A stretch of 64,000 nucleotides of DNA from Perlucidibaca piscinae DSM 21586 (GTDB lineage: Bacteria > Pseudomonadota > Gammaproteobacteria > Pseudomonadales > Moraxellaceae), in contig NZ_ATUE01000007.1 in NCBI RefSeq assembly GCF_000420045.1, positions 124,001 to 188,000 of the forward strand, read 5' to 3'. The position numbers and the translations under genes were made by a program. Positions within the stretch are counted from its first letter, which is position 1. Every line of letters starts with the position of its first letter. Of the stretch, positions 17,148 to 26,210 are shown in pieces. The notes under the pieces were generated by a model that had not been told where the DNA came from, ran no database searches, and saw nothing but the letters and a program-made list of their open reading frames with translations.

Positions 17148-18362
17148 TCAGTCAAGCAGCTGGAAGCGCATGCCGGCATGCGCCTGCAGGCGTTGCTGCA
17201 AGGCGTCGCCCAGCAGCGAGGCCGGCGTCCAGAAGCCGCCGGGGCGTCCGGCCATGTCCTGCGCCAGGCAGGCAGCGGCTTCGCCAAGCATGCGCGCGGT
17301 GGCGCCGTAGCCCGGGTCGCGTTCCCCGGTGACGCGTGCCGTGAGCCGGTGTCCGGCGTCATCGCGGCCGTGGAAGGTGAGTTCGAAGCGGCCGTTGCGC
17401 TGCTCCTCGGGGGACGGGCCTTCGCCGGGCTTGGGCAGCACATGCCGGCTCAGCAGACGGCGCACCGGTCCGATGGCGGCGCCTGCCACGAAGCCGCCGA
17501 GTGCGGCCGTGAATCCGGTTGCCATGGCCAGGCCCCGGACCCCGCTGCCGGTGGCCCAGGCCTCGTCATAGGCCAGATCCTGCCCCCAGCGCCAGCCGCT
17601 GAGCGCATTGCTGCGGTGCACGACGCGGGTGTTGATGGCGGCCATGATGAAGGGTGCCAGCCAGTTGTCGCTGAAGGCGTCACGGGTTGGGCGCAGCACC
17701 TCGGTCTGGCGGGCACCGCCGCTGATGCCGGCGAGCAGGTGCGGATTGCGGATGTCACGAGCCAGCGCGGGGTTGTCAGCCAGTTCCTGGAAGAAGTTGA
17801 CCATGCTGGCGACGGTGCCGCCGGAGACACCACCGGTCAGGCGCACGCGCATGCTGACCTGGCGCAGCGGCTGGCCGAAACGGGCAATGGCGGCTTCCTG
17901 CAGGAAGCGCATGCCGAGGTCGGAGGGTATCGAGTCGAAGCCGCAGGCATGCACGATGCGCGCCCCGGTGCGCTGGGCAGTCGCCTCGTGCGCGGTGATC
18001 ATGCGCCGCATCCACTGTACTTCGCCGGTGAGGTCGCAGTAGTCGGTGCCGGTGTCGGCGCATGCCGCGACCAGCGTGCTGCCATAGAGGGCGTAGGGCC
18101 CGACGGTGGAGACGATGACGCGGGCCTGCTCGCAAAGCCGGTGCAGCGCGGCGGCATCGCTGCTGTCGGCCACCAGCAGGGGCAGGCCGGCAGCGCGCTC
18201 GCCGAGGCTGTCGCGCACGGCGCGCAGGCGCGACTCGCTGCGTCCGGCCAGCGCCCAGCGCAACTCGCCATCGGCGCCATGGCGCTCCCAGAGGTGACGA
18301 ACCAGGATCTGGCCGACGAAACTGCTGGCGCCGAACACGATGACATCAAGCGGGCGGGACAT
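17148..18362 (-). CDS. Saccharopine dehydrogenase-like NAD(P) oxidoreductase
   Basis: A 404-residue protein of the saccharopine dehydrogenase-like family: Rossmann motif FGASSFVGQ at about 10-18, TVGPYALYGSTLVAACADTGTDYCDLTGEV, and HACGFDSIPSDLG. This subgroup resembles the mycobacterial trans-acting enoyl reductase family rather than lysine biosynthesis enzymes, because the substrate-binding C-terminal half is of the lipid-acting type and no lysine genes are near. AGGAG lies eight bases before ATG 18362. It faces the GDSL gene tail-to-tail with six bases between stops. Confidence 0.83.
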   Translation of the reverse strand: MSRPLDVIVFGASSFVGQILVRHLWERHGADGELRWALAGRSESRLRAVRDSLGERAAGLPLLVADSSDAAALHRLCEQARVIVSTVGPYALYGSTLVAACADTGTDYCDLTGEVQWMRRMITAHEATAQRTGARIVHACGFDSIPSDLGMRFLQEAAIARFGQPLRQVSMRVRLTGGVSGGTVASMVNFFQELADNPALARDIRNPHLLAGISGGARQTEVLRPTRDAFSDNWLAPFIMAAINTRVVHRSNALSGWRWGQDLAYDEAWATGSGVRGLAMATGFTAALGGFVAGAAIGPVRRLLSRHVLPKPGEGPSPEEQRNGRFELTFHGRDDAGHRLTARVTGERDPGYGATARMLGEAAACLAQDMAGRPGGFWTPASLLGDALQQRLQAHAGMRFQLLD

Positions 18363-18418
18363 GGCGCGACTCCTGCGACAAAGGGATGTTGCACGCTAGC
18401 AGGCCGGGGGTGTCCGAC

Positions 18419-18937
18419 TCAAGTCGACGTGCTGGCGCGCAGGTCGCGGGCCGTGAGATAGAGCCGGCAGTCGAACTCGACCTGGGCATAGCCGGGCAGC
18501 ATGTGTTCGCAGAGCTGGTAGAACGCCTTGTTGTGCTCGCGCTCGCGGCAGTGAGCGAGCTCGTGCACGGCGATCATGCGCAGGAACTCGGCCGGCGCCT
18601 CGCGGAAAAGGCTGGCAATGCGGATTTCCTGACGGGCCTTGAGCTGGCCGCCATGCACCCGGCTGGCACGGGTATGCAGGCCTAGGGCGTTGTGCAGCAC
18701 GTCCAGGGTGTTGTCGTAGCGCACCCGCGCCAGTGGCGGCGCGTGTCGCAGATGGCGCTGGCGGAGGCTGTTCAGGTAGTCGAAGAGGGCACGGTCGCTC
18801 TGGATGTCGTGCGGGTCCGGGTAGCGCGACTGCAGATAGCCGGCCAGTTCGTCACGGGCGATGAGCTGGCGCACCCGGGCCAGCAGGTGCTCGGGGTAGC
18901 CATGCAGATAGGGCAGGGGCTGGGTCATGCGCGGCAT
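18419..18937 (-). CDS. YgjP-type M48-like metallopeptidase domain protein
   Basis: A 172-residue protein with the zinc motif HELAH (125-129) followed by CREREHNKAFYQLCEHMLP, the signature of the YgjP/DUF45 metallopeptidase-like family. His125, His129 and a downstream His or Glu are the expected ligands. No signal peptide is visible, so it is probably cytoplasmic. The start (ATG 18937 or 18928) has no clear ribosome binding site. It is divergent from the ABC exporter gene with 48 bases between them. Confidence 0.8.
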   Translation of the reverse strand: MPRMTQPLPYLHGYPEHLLARVRQLIARDELAGYLQSRYPDPHDIQSDRALFDYLNSLRQRHLRHAPPLARVRYDNTLDVLHNALGLHTRASRVHGGQLKARQEIRIASLFREAPAEFLRMIAVHELAHCREREHNKAFYQLCEHMLPGYAQVEFDCRLYLTARDLRASTST

Positions 18938-18985
18938 GATCGTTGTCCGGTGCCGGTAGCGTCAACAGGCTGCTAGAGTAGCGTT

Positions 18986-20842
18986 TTGCCTGACCGGATG
19001 CGCCGCATGCTTGGCTGGTTCGAACGCCGCCTGGACCCGTTTCCCCCCGAGGACCCTGTCGAGCCGCCGCGCACGCTGGTGGCCTTCTGCCGCCACTACA
19101 CGCGCGGCAGCGAGCCCTGGCTGCTGGTGTCGGCGCTGCTGATGGCGGTGATCGCCATAGCCGAGGTCTGGCTCTTCGGTTTCATGGGCAACATCGTGAC
19201 CTGGCTGGCCGATCAGGATCCGCGTCTGCTCTGGCAGCAGCGTGGCAATGAGCTGCTGGTGATGCTGGCGGTGATCCTGGCGCTGCCCCTGCTGGTCGGC
19301 CTGCACGCCATGCTCAATCACCAGACGCTGATGGGCAACTACCCCATGCGCATCCGCTGGATGGTGCACCGCTACCTGCTGCGCCAGTCCATGAGTTTCT
19401 ACCAGAACGAGTTCGCCGGCCGCATCGCCACCAAGCTGATGCAGACCGCGCTGGCGGTGCGCGAGTGCGTGATCAAGCTCATCGACGTGCTCAACTACGT
19501 GGCGGTGTACTTCCTGGGTACCGTGGTGCTGGTCGGCAGCTCGGACTGGCGCCTGGCACTGCCGCTGCTGGCCTGGCTGGCCGCCTACGTGCTCATGCTG
19601 GCGCATTTCGTGCCGCGTCTGCGCGCGGTGTCCGGCGAGCAGGCCGATGCCCGCTCGCTGATGACCGGGCGCATCGTTGACAGCTACACCAACATCCAGA
19701 CCGTGAAGCTGTTCTCGCACGCGCGCCGCGAGTCAGCCTACGCGCGCGAGGGCATGGGCGAGTTCATGACCACGGTGTATGCGCAGATGCGCCTGGTGAC
19801 CCGCCTCATCTTCACCCTTTACGTGCTCAACACTGCCCTGCTGCTGGCGGTGGCGGCCGTGGCCCTGCAGCTGTGGCTGGCCGGCGAGCTGGCGGTGGGT
19901 GCCATCGCCGTGGCACTGGCGCTGGTGCTGCGCCTGTCCGGCATGTCGCAGTGGATCATGTGGGAGGTGTCGGCACTGTTCGAGAACATCGGCACCGTGC
20001 AGGACGGCATGGGGTCGATCTCGCGCCCGCAGGAGGTCATGGACCTGCCGCAGGCGCTGCCGCTGCAGGTCAGCCGGGGTGACATCCGCTTCGAGCAGGT
20101 GCGCTTCGGCTATGGCAACGGACGTACCGTGTTCGATGGCCTGGACCTGCACATACGGCCCGGTGAGCGCGTCGGTCTGGTGGGGCCGTCCGGGGCTGGC
20201 AAGTCGACGCTGGTCAACCTGCTGCTGCGTTTCCATGACCTTGACCACGGTCGCATCCTCATCGACGGACAGGACATTGCGCAGGTCACCCAGGAGTCGT
20301 TGCGCGCGCAGATCGGCATGGTGACCCAGGACACCTCGCTGCTGCACCGGTCGGTGCGTGACAACCTGCTTTACGGCCGCCCGGATGCCAGTGACGAGGC
20401 CATGGTGGCGGCGGCACGCCAGGCCCAGGCGCATGACTTCATCCTCGGTCTGCACGACGCGCGCGGCCGTCGCGGCTACGACGCCCACGTCGGCGAGCGT
20501 GGCGTGACCCTGTCCGGCGGACAGCGCCAGCGCATCGCCATTGCCCGCGTCATGCTCAAGGACGCTCCCGTGCTGCTGCTCGACGAGGCCACCTCGGCAC
20601 TGGACTCCGAGGTCGAAGCCGCCATCCAGGACAACCTGTACCGGCTGATGGCGGGCAAGACCGTGATTGCCATCGCCCACCGGCTGTCGACCATTGCGGC
20701 CATGGACCGGCTGGTGGTGCTGGATCAGGGGCGCATCGTCGAGTCCGGCAGCCATGACGAACTGCTGACGCTGGGTGGCGTCTATGCGCGGCTGTGGGCG
20801 CACCAGTCCGGCGGCTTTCTGGTCGAGGCCAGGGAGGCCTGA
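18986..20842 (+). CDS. ABC exporter, fused membrane and ATPase domains
   Basis: A 618-residue half-transporter. Six membrane segments span residues about 45-330, followed by an ATPase domain with Walker A GPSGAGKST (about 400), signature LSGGQRQR (about 508), Walker B VLLLDEATSALD (about 531) and the switch His in AIAHRLST. It resembles multidrug/lipid exporters of the MsbA-like ABCB group, in which two copies pair. The start is uncertain: TTG 18986 has AGAG at a proper distance, while ATG 18998 and 19007 lack one. The substrate is unknown. Confidence 0.88.
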   Translation: MPDRMRRMLGWFERRLDPFPPEDPVEPPRTLVAFCRHYTRGSEPWLLVSALLMAVIAIAEVWLFGFMGNIVTWLADQDPRLLWQQRGNELLVMLAVILALPLLVGLHAMLNHQTLMGNYPMRIRWMVHRYLLRQSMSFYQNEFAGRIATKLMQTALAVRECVIKLIDVLNYVAVYFLGTVVLVGSSDWRLALPLLAWLAAYVLMLAHFVPRLRAVSGEQADARSLMTGRIVDSYTNIQTVKLFSHARRESAYAREGMGEFMTTVYAQMRLVTRLIFTLYVLNTALLLAVAAVALQLWLAGELAVGAIAVALALVLRLSGMSQWIMWEVSALFENIGTVQDGMGSISRPQEVMDLPQALPLQVSRGDIRFEQVRFGYGNGRTVFDGLDLHIRPGERVGLVGPSGAGKSTLVNLLLRFHDLDHGRILIDGQDIAQVTQESLRAQIGMVTQDTSLLHRSVRDNLLYGRPDASDEAMVAAARQAQAHDFILGLHDARGRRGYDAHVGERGVTLSGGQRQRIAIARVMLKDAPVLLLDEATSALDSEVEAAIQDNLYRLMAGKTVIAIAHRLSTIAAMDRLVVLDQGRIVESGSHDELLTLGGVYARLWAHQSGGFLVEAREA

Positions 20843-21015
20843 TATCCATCCACGGCCGGATTTCTGTCCGGGTTGTGTAAGCTGCTTCGGAGTTGCGTAA
20901 GGTCAGGGGGCATTTGGTAGCGCCGGCTCAAGTTGGCACCCTGACTGCACGATCTCTTCTGTGAAAGCCCTGGCGGTTCGGACCGTCAGAACGTTGACAC
21001 TGGAGGAGATGCATC

Positions 21016-21174
21016 ATGAAGACATTCATTCAGAAGCTCGACAGCAACCTCTGCCTCTGCTTCTGCATGATGAAAGGCTTCATCCGGCTGATTGACCAGA
21101 TGGAGCTGGAGGATGTGGCTCACGTGGTCACCGAGAGCCGCAAGGCCCGCGCCGGCTGGACCGACTGGCAGTGA
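21016..21174 (+). CDS. Unrecognised 52-residue Cys-rich small protein
   Basis: An ATG at 21016 preceded by a near-perfect Shine-Dalgarno sequence (GGAGGAG, 21002-21008) opens a 52-codon frame ending at TGA 21174. The product has a Cys cluster CLCFC at about residues 13-17, an amphipathic middle (MMKGFIRLIDQMELEDVAHV) and a charged tail ending WTDWQ. It matches no family I recognise. The ribosome binding site and ordinary codon use argue for translation. It lies in the gap between the ABC exporter and the convergent wax ester synthase, after a 170-base leader. Confidence 0.6.
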   Translation: MKTFIQKLDSNLCLCFCMMKGFIRLIDQMELEDVAHVVTESRKARAGWTDWQ

Positions 21175-21204
21175 CGGTCACGGGCCGGCGCAGCAGGTGC
21201 CGGA

Positions 21205-22566
21205 TCAGGCCTGCTCGAGCTCGACCAGACCTTCCTCGAGGTACTTGAGCAGACGCTGCATGTGCGGCAGCGTGCGACGGCAGGCAATGATGCCGATCTC
21301 GAGCTTGTCGACGTAGCTGAACACCGTGATGTTGGTGGCCTGGCCATCCATCGCGATCGACACCGGATAGATGCCTTCCAGTTTCGCCCCGTTGAAGTAC
21401 AGGGTCTGACGCGGCCCGGGCACATTCGAAATCACGATGTTGAACGCCTGCCAGGTCGGTGCAATGCCCGTGGCCATGTTGATGCCGCTGATCGACATGG
21501 CCGTGCCCACGTAATTCATGATCTCCAGCTGTGTCATGTCGGCGAAGCGGGTCTTGCTGTTCTGCACCGAGCGTCCGATGGCCGCCAGCCGCTCGAGCGG
21601 GTCGGCGATCTGCGTGGCCAGGTTGGCGAGTACCATGCCGATCTGGTTGCCGGCATCGGAGTCGTCACGTCGCAACGACATCGGCACCATGGCCACCAGC
21701 GGCTCGGCGGGCAGGGCGCCCAGCTCGTCAAGATACTTGCGCAGCGCCGAGGCGCACACGGCCAGCACGGCGTCGTTGAGCGTGCACTGGTGGCGCTGGC
21801 TGACGGCCTTGAAACGCTCCAGCTGCCAGGACTGCGCGGCGAACCGTCGCGAGGCGCTGATGCGCTGGTTGAGGATGGTCTTGGGTGCCTGGAACACCGA
21901 TACATAGTCGGGATCCTTTCCACGGGAACGGATCGACTTGACCAGCTCGGTCGACACCTTGGGCCAGGTCGCGGCCTGGGCCTTCATGGTGGCGGCGAGA
22001 CGAGCCGCCTTGGAAATCGGCTTGGTGACTTGCTCGACCATGCTGGTTTCGCGTTTCGGCTTTTCCAGTGCCCAGAACGGCGCCACACCACGCAGGTCAG
22101 GATCCGTGCTGAAACTTTTCTGCAGCATGCGCATGCCGGCGATGCCATCCATCATGGCGTGATGGATGCGGCTGTAGACGGCGATGCGGCCATCCTCGAT
22201 GCCGTCGATCAGGTAGCACTCCCAGAGCGGCTTGGCACGGTCCATGAGGCCGCTGTGCAGCTTGCCGACCAGGCTCAGCAGCTCGCGGATGCGGCCTGGC
22301 TTGGGCAGGGTCAGGTGCTGGACATGCGCCTCGAGGTCGAAGTCCTTGTCCTCGACCCAGAACGGCACGCCGAGCTTGTAGCTCAGGCGCTGGTTGAACG
22401 GCGGTTGCGCGACCGTGGCCTTCTCGAAGGTCTCGACCATCCGCTGCACGTAGTCCGGGCCGGCATCCGGTGGCGGTGTCAGCAGCATCAGGCTGCCGAC
22501 GTGCATGGGCTGGTTGCGGCGTTCCAGCAGCAGGAACATCTGGTCAGGGAGTGACAGCGGCTTCAT
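21205..22566 (-). CDS. Wax ester synthase / diacylglycerol acyltransferase (WS/DGAT)
   Basis: A 453-residue bacterial WS/DGAT. The active-site motif HHxxxDG is present as HHAMMDG (135-141). PLWECYLIDG precedes it, and LNDAVLAVCASALRKYL plus NIVISNVPGPRQTLYFNGA in the C-terminal half match the family. The enzyme joins acyl-CoA to fatty alcohols or diacylglycerol to make storage wax esters or triacylglycerol at the membrane. GGAG eight bases before ATG 22566 supports the start. It points to a lipid-storing organism, fitting the hydrocarbon island nearby. Confidence 0.93.
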   Translation of the reverse strand: MKPLSLPDQMFLLLERRNQPMHVGSLMLLTPPPDAGPDYVQRMVETFEKATVAQPPFNQRLSYKLGVPFWVEDKDFDLEAHVQHLTLPKPGRIRELLSLVGKLHSGLMDRAKPLWECYLIDGIEDGRIAVYSRIHHAMMDGIAGMRMLQKSFSTDPDLRGVAPFWALEKPKRETSMVEQVTKPISKAARLAATMKAQAATWPKVSTELVKSIRSRGKDPDYVSVFQAPKTILNQRISASRRFAAQSWQLERFKAVSQRHQCTLNDAVLAVCASALRKYLDELGALPAEPLVAMVPMSLRRDDSDAGNQIGMVLANLATQIADPLERLAAIGRSVQNSKTRFADMTQLEIMNYVGTAMSISGINMATGIAPTWQAFNIVISNVPGPRQTLYFNGAKLEGIYPVSIAMDGQATNITVFSYVDKLEIGIIACRRTLPHMQRLLKYLEEGLVELEQA

Positions 22567-22647
22567 GGGCAGGCTCCGGGCGTTGCGACGCCTCTTGTTT
22601 TCGCGTGAAAAATGACCGGCAGCGGGTGGCAGGTCAGCCGGTGCGCA

Positions 22648-24537
22648 TCACATGCGCACCTGGGTTCCCATTTCTACCACGCGGTTGCCGGGAATGTGGA
22701 AAAAGTCGGTCGCCGACACGGCATTGCGGGCCATGGCCACGAACAGCTTCTGACGCCACAGCGACATGCCGTTCTGGCCGGTGGGCAGGATGCGTTCGCG
22801 CGACAGGAAGAAGCTGGTGTCCATGAGGTCGAACTCCAGACCCTGACCACGACACAGCTCCAGCAGCTCGAGCATGTCGGGCTGCTCCTTGAAACCGTAG
22901 GCGGCGGTAACCAGGTAGAACTCGTGGCCGATACGCTCGATGCGCAGGCGCTCGACATCGTCGACGAAGGGCACGTCGCGGGTCACCAGCGTCATCAGCA
23001 CATTGCGCTCATGCAGCACCTTGTTGTGCTTCATGTTGTGCAGCAGCGCATGCGGCACGTACTGGTGCGAACCGGTCATGAACACGGCCGTGCCCGGCAC
23101 GCTCTGCCCGATGTCGCCGCCGATGCTGTTGATGAACAGATTGAGCGGCATGGTCTCGGCGCCGAGACGGCTGGCTAGCATGTCGCGGCCCTGCTTCCAG
23201 GTCAGCATGAGCAGGAAGGCGCTCATGCCGATGGCCAGCGGGAACCAGCCGCCTTCGACGATCTTCAGCGAGGTGGCTGCGAAGAAGGCGAAGTCGATGA
23301 GCAGGAAGGGCAGGGCCACGGCGACGGCCACCGCCGGGTGCCATCCCCAGAGCTTGTGCGCCACCACCAGCAGCAGCAGGGCGTCACAGATCATGGTCAT
23401 GGTCACCGCTATGCCGTAGGCCGCCGCCAGGTTGCTGGAGGTCTTGAAAGTCAGCACCAGCAGCAGGATGGTGAAGAGCAGCGTCCAGTTGAAGAAGGGA
23501 ATGTAGATCTGGCCCATCTCGCGGTCGGAGGTGTGACGGATCTGGAAGCGCGGCAGATAGCCCAGCAGCATGGCCTGGCGGGCGATCGAGAACACGCCCG
23601 AGATCACCGCCTGCGAGGCGATCACCGTGGCCAGCGTCGACAGCACGATGAGCGGCACCAGGCCCCACTCCGGCACCAGCCGGTAGAACGGATTCTCGAC
23701 CGCGCTCGGGTCGCGCAGCAGCAGGGCACCCTGGCCGCAGTAGTTCAGCAGCAGGGCCGGGAACACCAGCAGGAACCAGGCACGGCGGATCGGCTTGCGA
23801 CCGAAGTGGCCCATGTCGGCATAGAGCGCTTCGCCACCGGTGATGGTCAGCACCACGGCGCCCAGGGTGATGAATGCCGCCACCGGATGCTCGATGATGA
23901 AATGCACGGCCCAGTAGGGATTCATCAGCTCCAGCACCTGCGGCAGCTGCTGGATGTTCCAGATGCCGAGCAGTGCCAGGGTGACGAACCAGATCAGCAT
24001 GACCGGCCCGAAGAGGGCACCAATGCTGGCCGTGCCCCGGCGCTGCATGAGGAACAGCGAGATCAGCACGCCGATGGTCACCGGCAGCACGAAGGGCGCC
24101 ATCTGTGGTGACACCACCTCCAGGCCCTCGACCGCCGACAGCACCGAGATGGCTGGCGTGATCATTCCGTCGCCGAAGAACAGGGCGGCCCCGAACAGGC
24201 CGATGCCGATCAGAACCGGACGCAGCCAGGCATGGCGGTAGCGCGCGCGCAGGGCCAGCGCCAGCAGCGCCATGATGCCGCCTTCGCCACGGTTGTCAGC
24301 GCGCATCACGAAGGCGATGTACTTGAGCGACACCACCAGGGTCAGCGACCAGAAGATCATCGACAGGATGCCGACCACGTTGTCATGGGTGATGGGCAGG
24401 CCACGGGCGACGTGGAAACATTCCTTGAGCGCGTAGAGGGGGCTGGTACCGATATCCCCGAAGACGACCCCGAGTGCTCCCAGGGTGAGGGCGAGCTGAC
24501 GCTTGACCTGTGCGGCTTCCGCCGGCGATGTGTGCAT
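22648..24537 (-). CDS. kup: Low-affinity potassium transporter Kup
   Basis: A 629-residue Kup/HAK/KUP transporter. LGALGVVFGDIGTSPLYALKECF is the N-terminal signature. About 12 hydrophobic segments are followed by a C-terminal cytoplasmic domain of roughly 170 residues (PGTAVFMTGSHQYVPHALLHNMKHNKVLHE). It is a proton-potassium symporter in the inner membrane. ATG 24537 is preferred because GAGG lies seven bases upstream; an ATG at 24555 would add six residues without a good ribosome binding site. Confidence 0.95.
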   Translation of the reverse strand: MHTSPAEAAQVKRQLALTLGALGVVFGDIGTSPLYALKECFHVARGLPITHDNVVGILSMIFWSLTLVVSLKYIAFVMRADNRGEGGIMALLALALRARYRHAWLRPVLIGIGLFGAALFFGDGMITPAISVLSAVEGLEVVSPQMAPFVLPVTIGVLISLFLMQRRGTASIGALFGPVMLIWFVTLALLGIWNIQQLPQVLELMNPYWAVHFIIEHPVAAFITLGAVVLTITGGEALYADMGHFGRKPIRRAWFLLVFPALLLNYCGQGALLLRDPSAVENPFYRLVPEWGLVPLIVLSTLATVIASQAVISGVFSIARQAMLLGYLPRFQIRHTSDREMGQIYIPFFNWTLLFTILLLVLTFKTSSNLAAAYGIAVTMTMICDALLLLVVAHKLWGWHPAVAVAVALPFLLIDFAFFAATSLKIVEGGWFPLAIGMSAFLLMLTWKQGRDMLASRLGAETMPLNLFINSIGGDIGQSVPGTAVFMTGSHQYVPHALLHNMKHNKVLHERNVLMTLVTRDVPFVDDVERLRIERIGHEFYLVTAAYGFKEQPDMLELLELCRGQGLEFDLMDTSFFLSRERILPTGQNGMSLWRQKLFVAMARNAVSATDFFHIPGNRVVEMGTQVRM

Positions 24538-24715
24538 GTCTTGCCTCAGTGGCATCTCGCCCGGGCGGGCAGGATGCCGTTTTTGCGATGGGCGATTTTA
24601 GCACCGATGCCGTGACGCCGGCCAAGCGGCCCCCCGTTGAAAAAGACTTTGCGAAGTCGGGCGGCTTTGGGTAGGATTGCGCGCCTTGCCAGCCGTGATA
24701 GGCTGACAAGTCCCC

Positions 24716-24806
24716 GGTGAGGTGTCCGAGTGGTTGAAGGAGCACGCCTGGAAAGCGTGTATACGGTAACCCCGTATCGAGGGTTCGAATCCCTCTCTCA
24801 CCGCCA
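24716..24806 (+). tRNA. tRNA-Ser (anticodon GGA)
   Basis: A complete class II tRNA. The acceptor arm is GGTGAGG paired with TCTCACC, followed by discriminator G and an encoded CCA. The anticodon stem is CACGC/GCGTG with loop CTGGAAA, giving anticodon GGA. A long variable arm (TACGG...CCGTA) and the T loop GGTTCGAATCC are present. Its 3' 20 bases are the attachment core of the islands to the right. Confidence 0.97.
24787..24806 (+). repeat. attL: island attachment core in tRNA-Ser 3' end
   Basis: GAATCCCTCTCTCACCGCCA, the last 20 bases of the tRNA gene including CCA, is identical to 59385-59404 and has one mismatch to 62784-62803. tRNA 3' ends are the usual integration targets of tyrosine-recombinase islands. 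Confidence 0.85.
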
Positions 24807-24812
24807 AACATG

Positions 24813-24848
24813 AAGCCCCTGGTTCTTGCAAAAGAGCCGGGGGCTTTT
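24813..24848 (+). terminator. Terminator after tRNA-Ser (island-borne)
   Basis: AAGCCCC (24813-24819) pairs with GGGGCTT (24840-24846), followed by TTCG and a T run. It differs from the terminator found behind the two other att copies, so the tRNA now uses a terminator brought by the island. Confidence 0.7.
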
Positions 24849-25063
24849 CGTTTTGAAATCTCTAAAGAAATCAGCTGCTTATGCTGTGCGCGCCGGTGGA
24901 TTCGAGAGAGCGGAGACACTTCTTGACGTCTATTCAAGGCGAGCGCATCTGTTTTTCTCCGGCGTCTCATTGGGCAGTACGGGTTTGATGAAGCCGTAGC
25001 TGAACCGACCCCATTTCTCTAGACACCCTGTTGCCTCAAAATCCCAAGGCAATGGAGGTCGTC

Positions 25064-25330
25064 ATGACACAGATTCGTTTCACCCAGGAGTTCAAGCAGG
25101 AAGCTGTCCGGCAGGTCGTTGATCGAGGTCATCCGGTCGGCGAGGTCGCGGCTCGTCTCGGGGTTTCGCAGCACAGCCTGTACGCCTGGATCAAGCAGCA
25201 CAACAAGCCAGCGGCGGCGACAGCCGCCGAAGCCGAGATCAAGCGCCTGCAAGCTGAGTTGCGCCGCGTCACCGAGGAGCGCGACATCCTAAAAAAGGCC
25301 GCCGCGTACTTTGCCAGCGAGTCCCGGTAA
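25064..25330 (+). CDS. IS3 transposase OrfA
   Basis: An 88-residue HTH protein (MTQIRFTQEFKQEAVRQVVD start) with a leucine-zipper-like tail (IKRLQAELRRVTEERDILKKA). ATG 25064 is preceded by GGAGGTCGTC. The slippery heptamer A AAA AAG at 25291-25297 is in the right phase for a -1 frameshift into orfB, giving the OrfAB transposase. Confidence 0.88.
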   Translation: MTQIRFTQEFKQEAVRQVVDRGHPVGEVAARLGVSQHSLYAWIKQHNKPAAATAAEAEIKRLQAELRRVTEERDILKKAAAYFASESR

Positions 25331-25999
25331 GGTACGCCTTCATTCACGCCCACGAACACCAGCACACGGTCACCATGCTGTGCCGGGTCATGCAGGTGCA
25401 ACGCAGCGGGTACTACGCCTGGCGAGCCCAGCCGCTGTCGCAGCGCGCACAGGATGACCGTCGTTTGCTCGGCCTGATCAAGCAGTCCTGGCTGGAGAGC
25501 GGAACGGTCTACGGCTATCGCAAGATCACGTCCGACCTTCGCGATTTGGGTGAGCAGGTTGGCAAGAACCGTGTCTTTCGACTCATGCAGTTGGAGCAGC
25601 TGCAGGCGCAACGTGGCTACGACCGCAGACCTCGGCACCATGCTGGCAAGCCCGCAACCATCGTGCCGAACCATCTGCAGCAGGAGTTCACGGTCGACGC
25701 GCCAAACAAGGTCTGGGTGACGGACATCACCTACATCCGCACTCACGAGGGCTGGCTGTATCTGGCCGCCGTCATGGACCTGTTCTCACGCCAGATCGTG
25801 GGCTGGTCGATGGGTGCCCGGATGGAGACGGAGCTGGTGCTGAACGCGTTGCTGATGGCGGTCTGGCGCCGGCGTCCGACGGCTGCGGTGATGATCCATT
25901 CGGATCAGGGCAGCCAGTTCAGCAGTCATGACTGGCAGACGTTCCTGAAGGTGCACAACCTGGTACCCAGCATGAGCCGTCGCGGCAACTGCTGGGACA

Positions 26000-26210
26000 C
26001 TCAGTTCATTATGCTTACAGAACATCGGACTGATCTGACCCGTGCTGGGATTGGCCTGGCTGCCCTTGCGTTGACCTGTCGATCAGTTCCGATGTTCCCC
26101 GAGCATTGTCGGGCCTATCGCTTGTGACCTAATAGGAGCTTTGTTCTGCACCGTGAGTGTCCTGTCCTGCGAATAGGGTTGACGATGCATCCGAGATAGC
26201 GGAGGCATCT
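26000..26210 (+). ncRNA. Candidate bridge RNA region of the IS110 element
   Basis: About 210 noncoding bases lie between the element's left end and its recombinase start. IS110-group elements encode in this position a structured bridge RNA whose loops pair with target and donor DNA. I see no Rfam-like signature by eye; the call rests on position and on the fact that the right-hand noncoding end is only about ten bases. Confidence 0.4.

Noticed and set aside
17178..18461. 427-codon rightward frame over the saccharopine dehydrogenase-like gene
   Set aside because: Antisense to a gene with clear Rossmann and family motifs; the frame itself has no recognisable domain.
21262..22554. 430-codon rightward frame across the wax ester synthase
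   Set aside because: Shadow of WS/DGAT, whose HHxxxDG motif and ribosome binding site are on the minus strand.
24850..25000. Possible integrase remnant next to attL
   Set aside because: The expected position for an integrase, but no frame shows tyrosine recombinase R-H-R-Y motifs; too short and uninformative.
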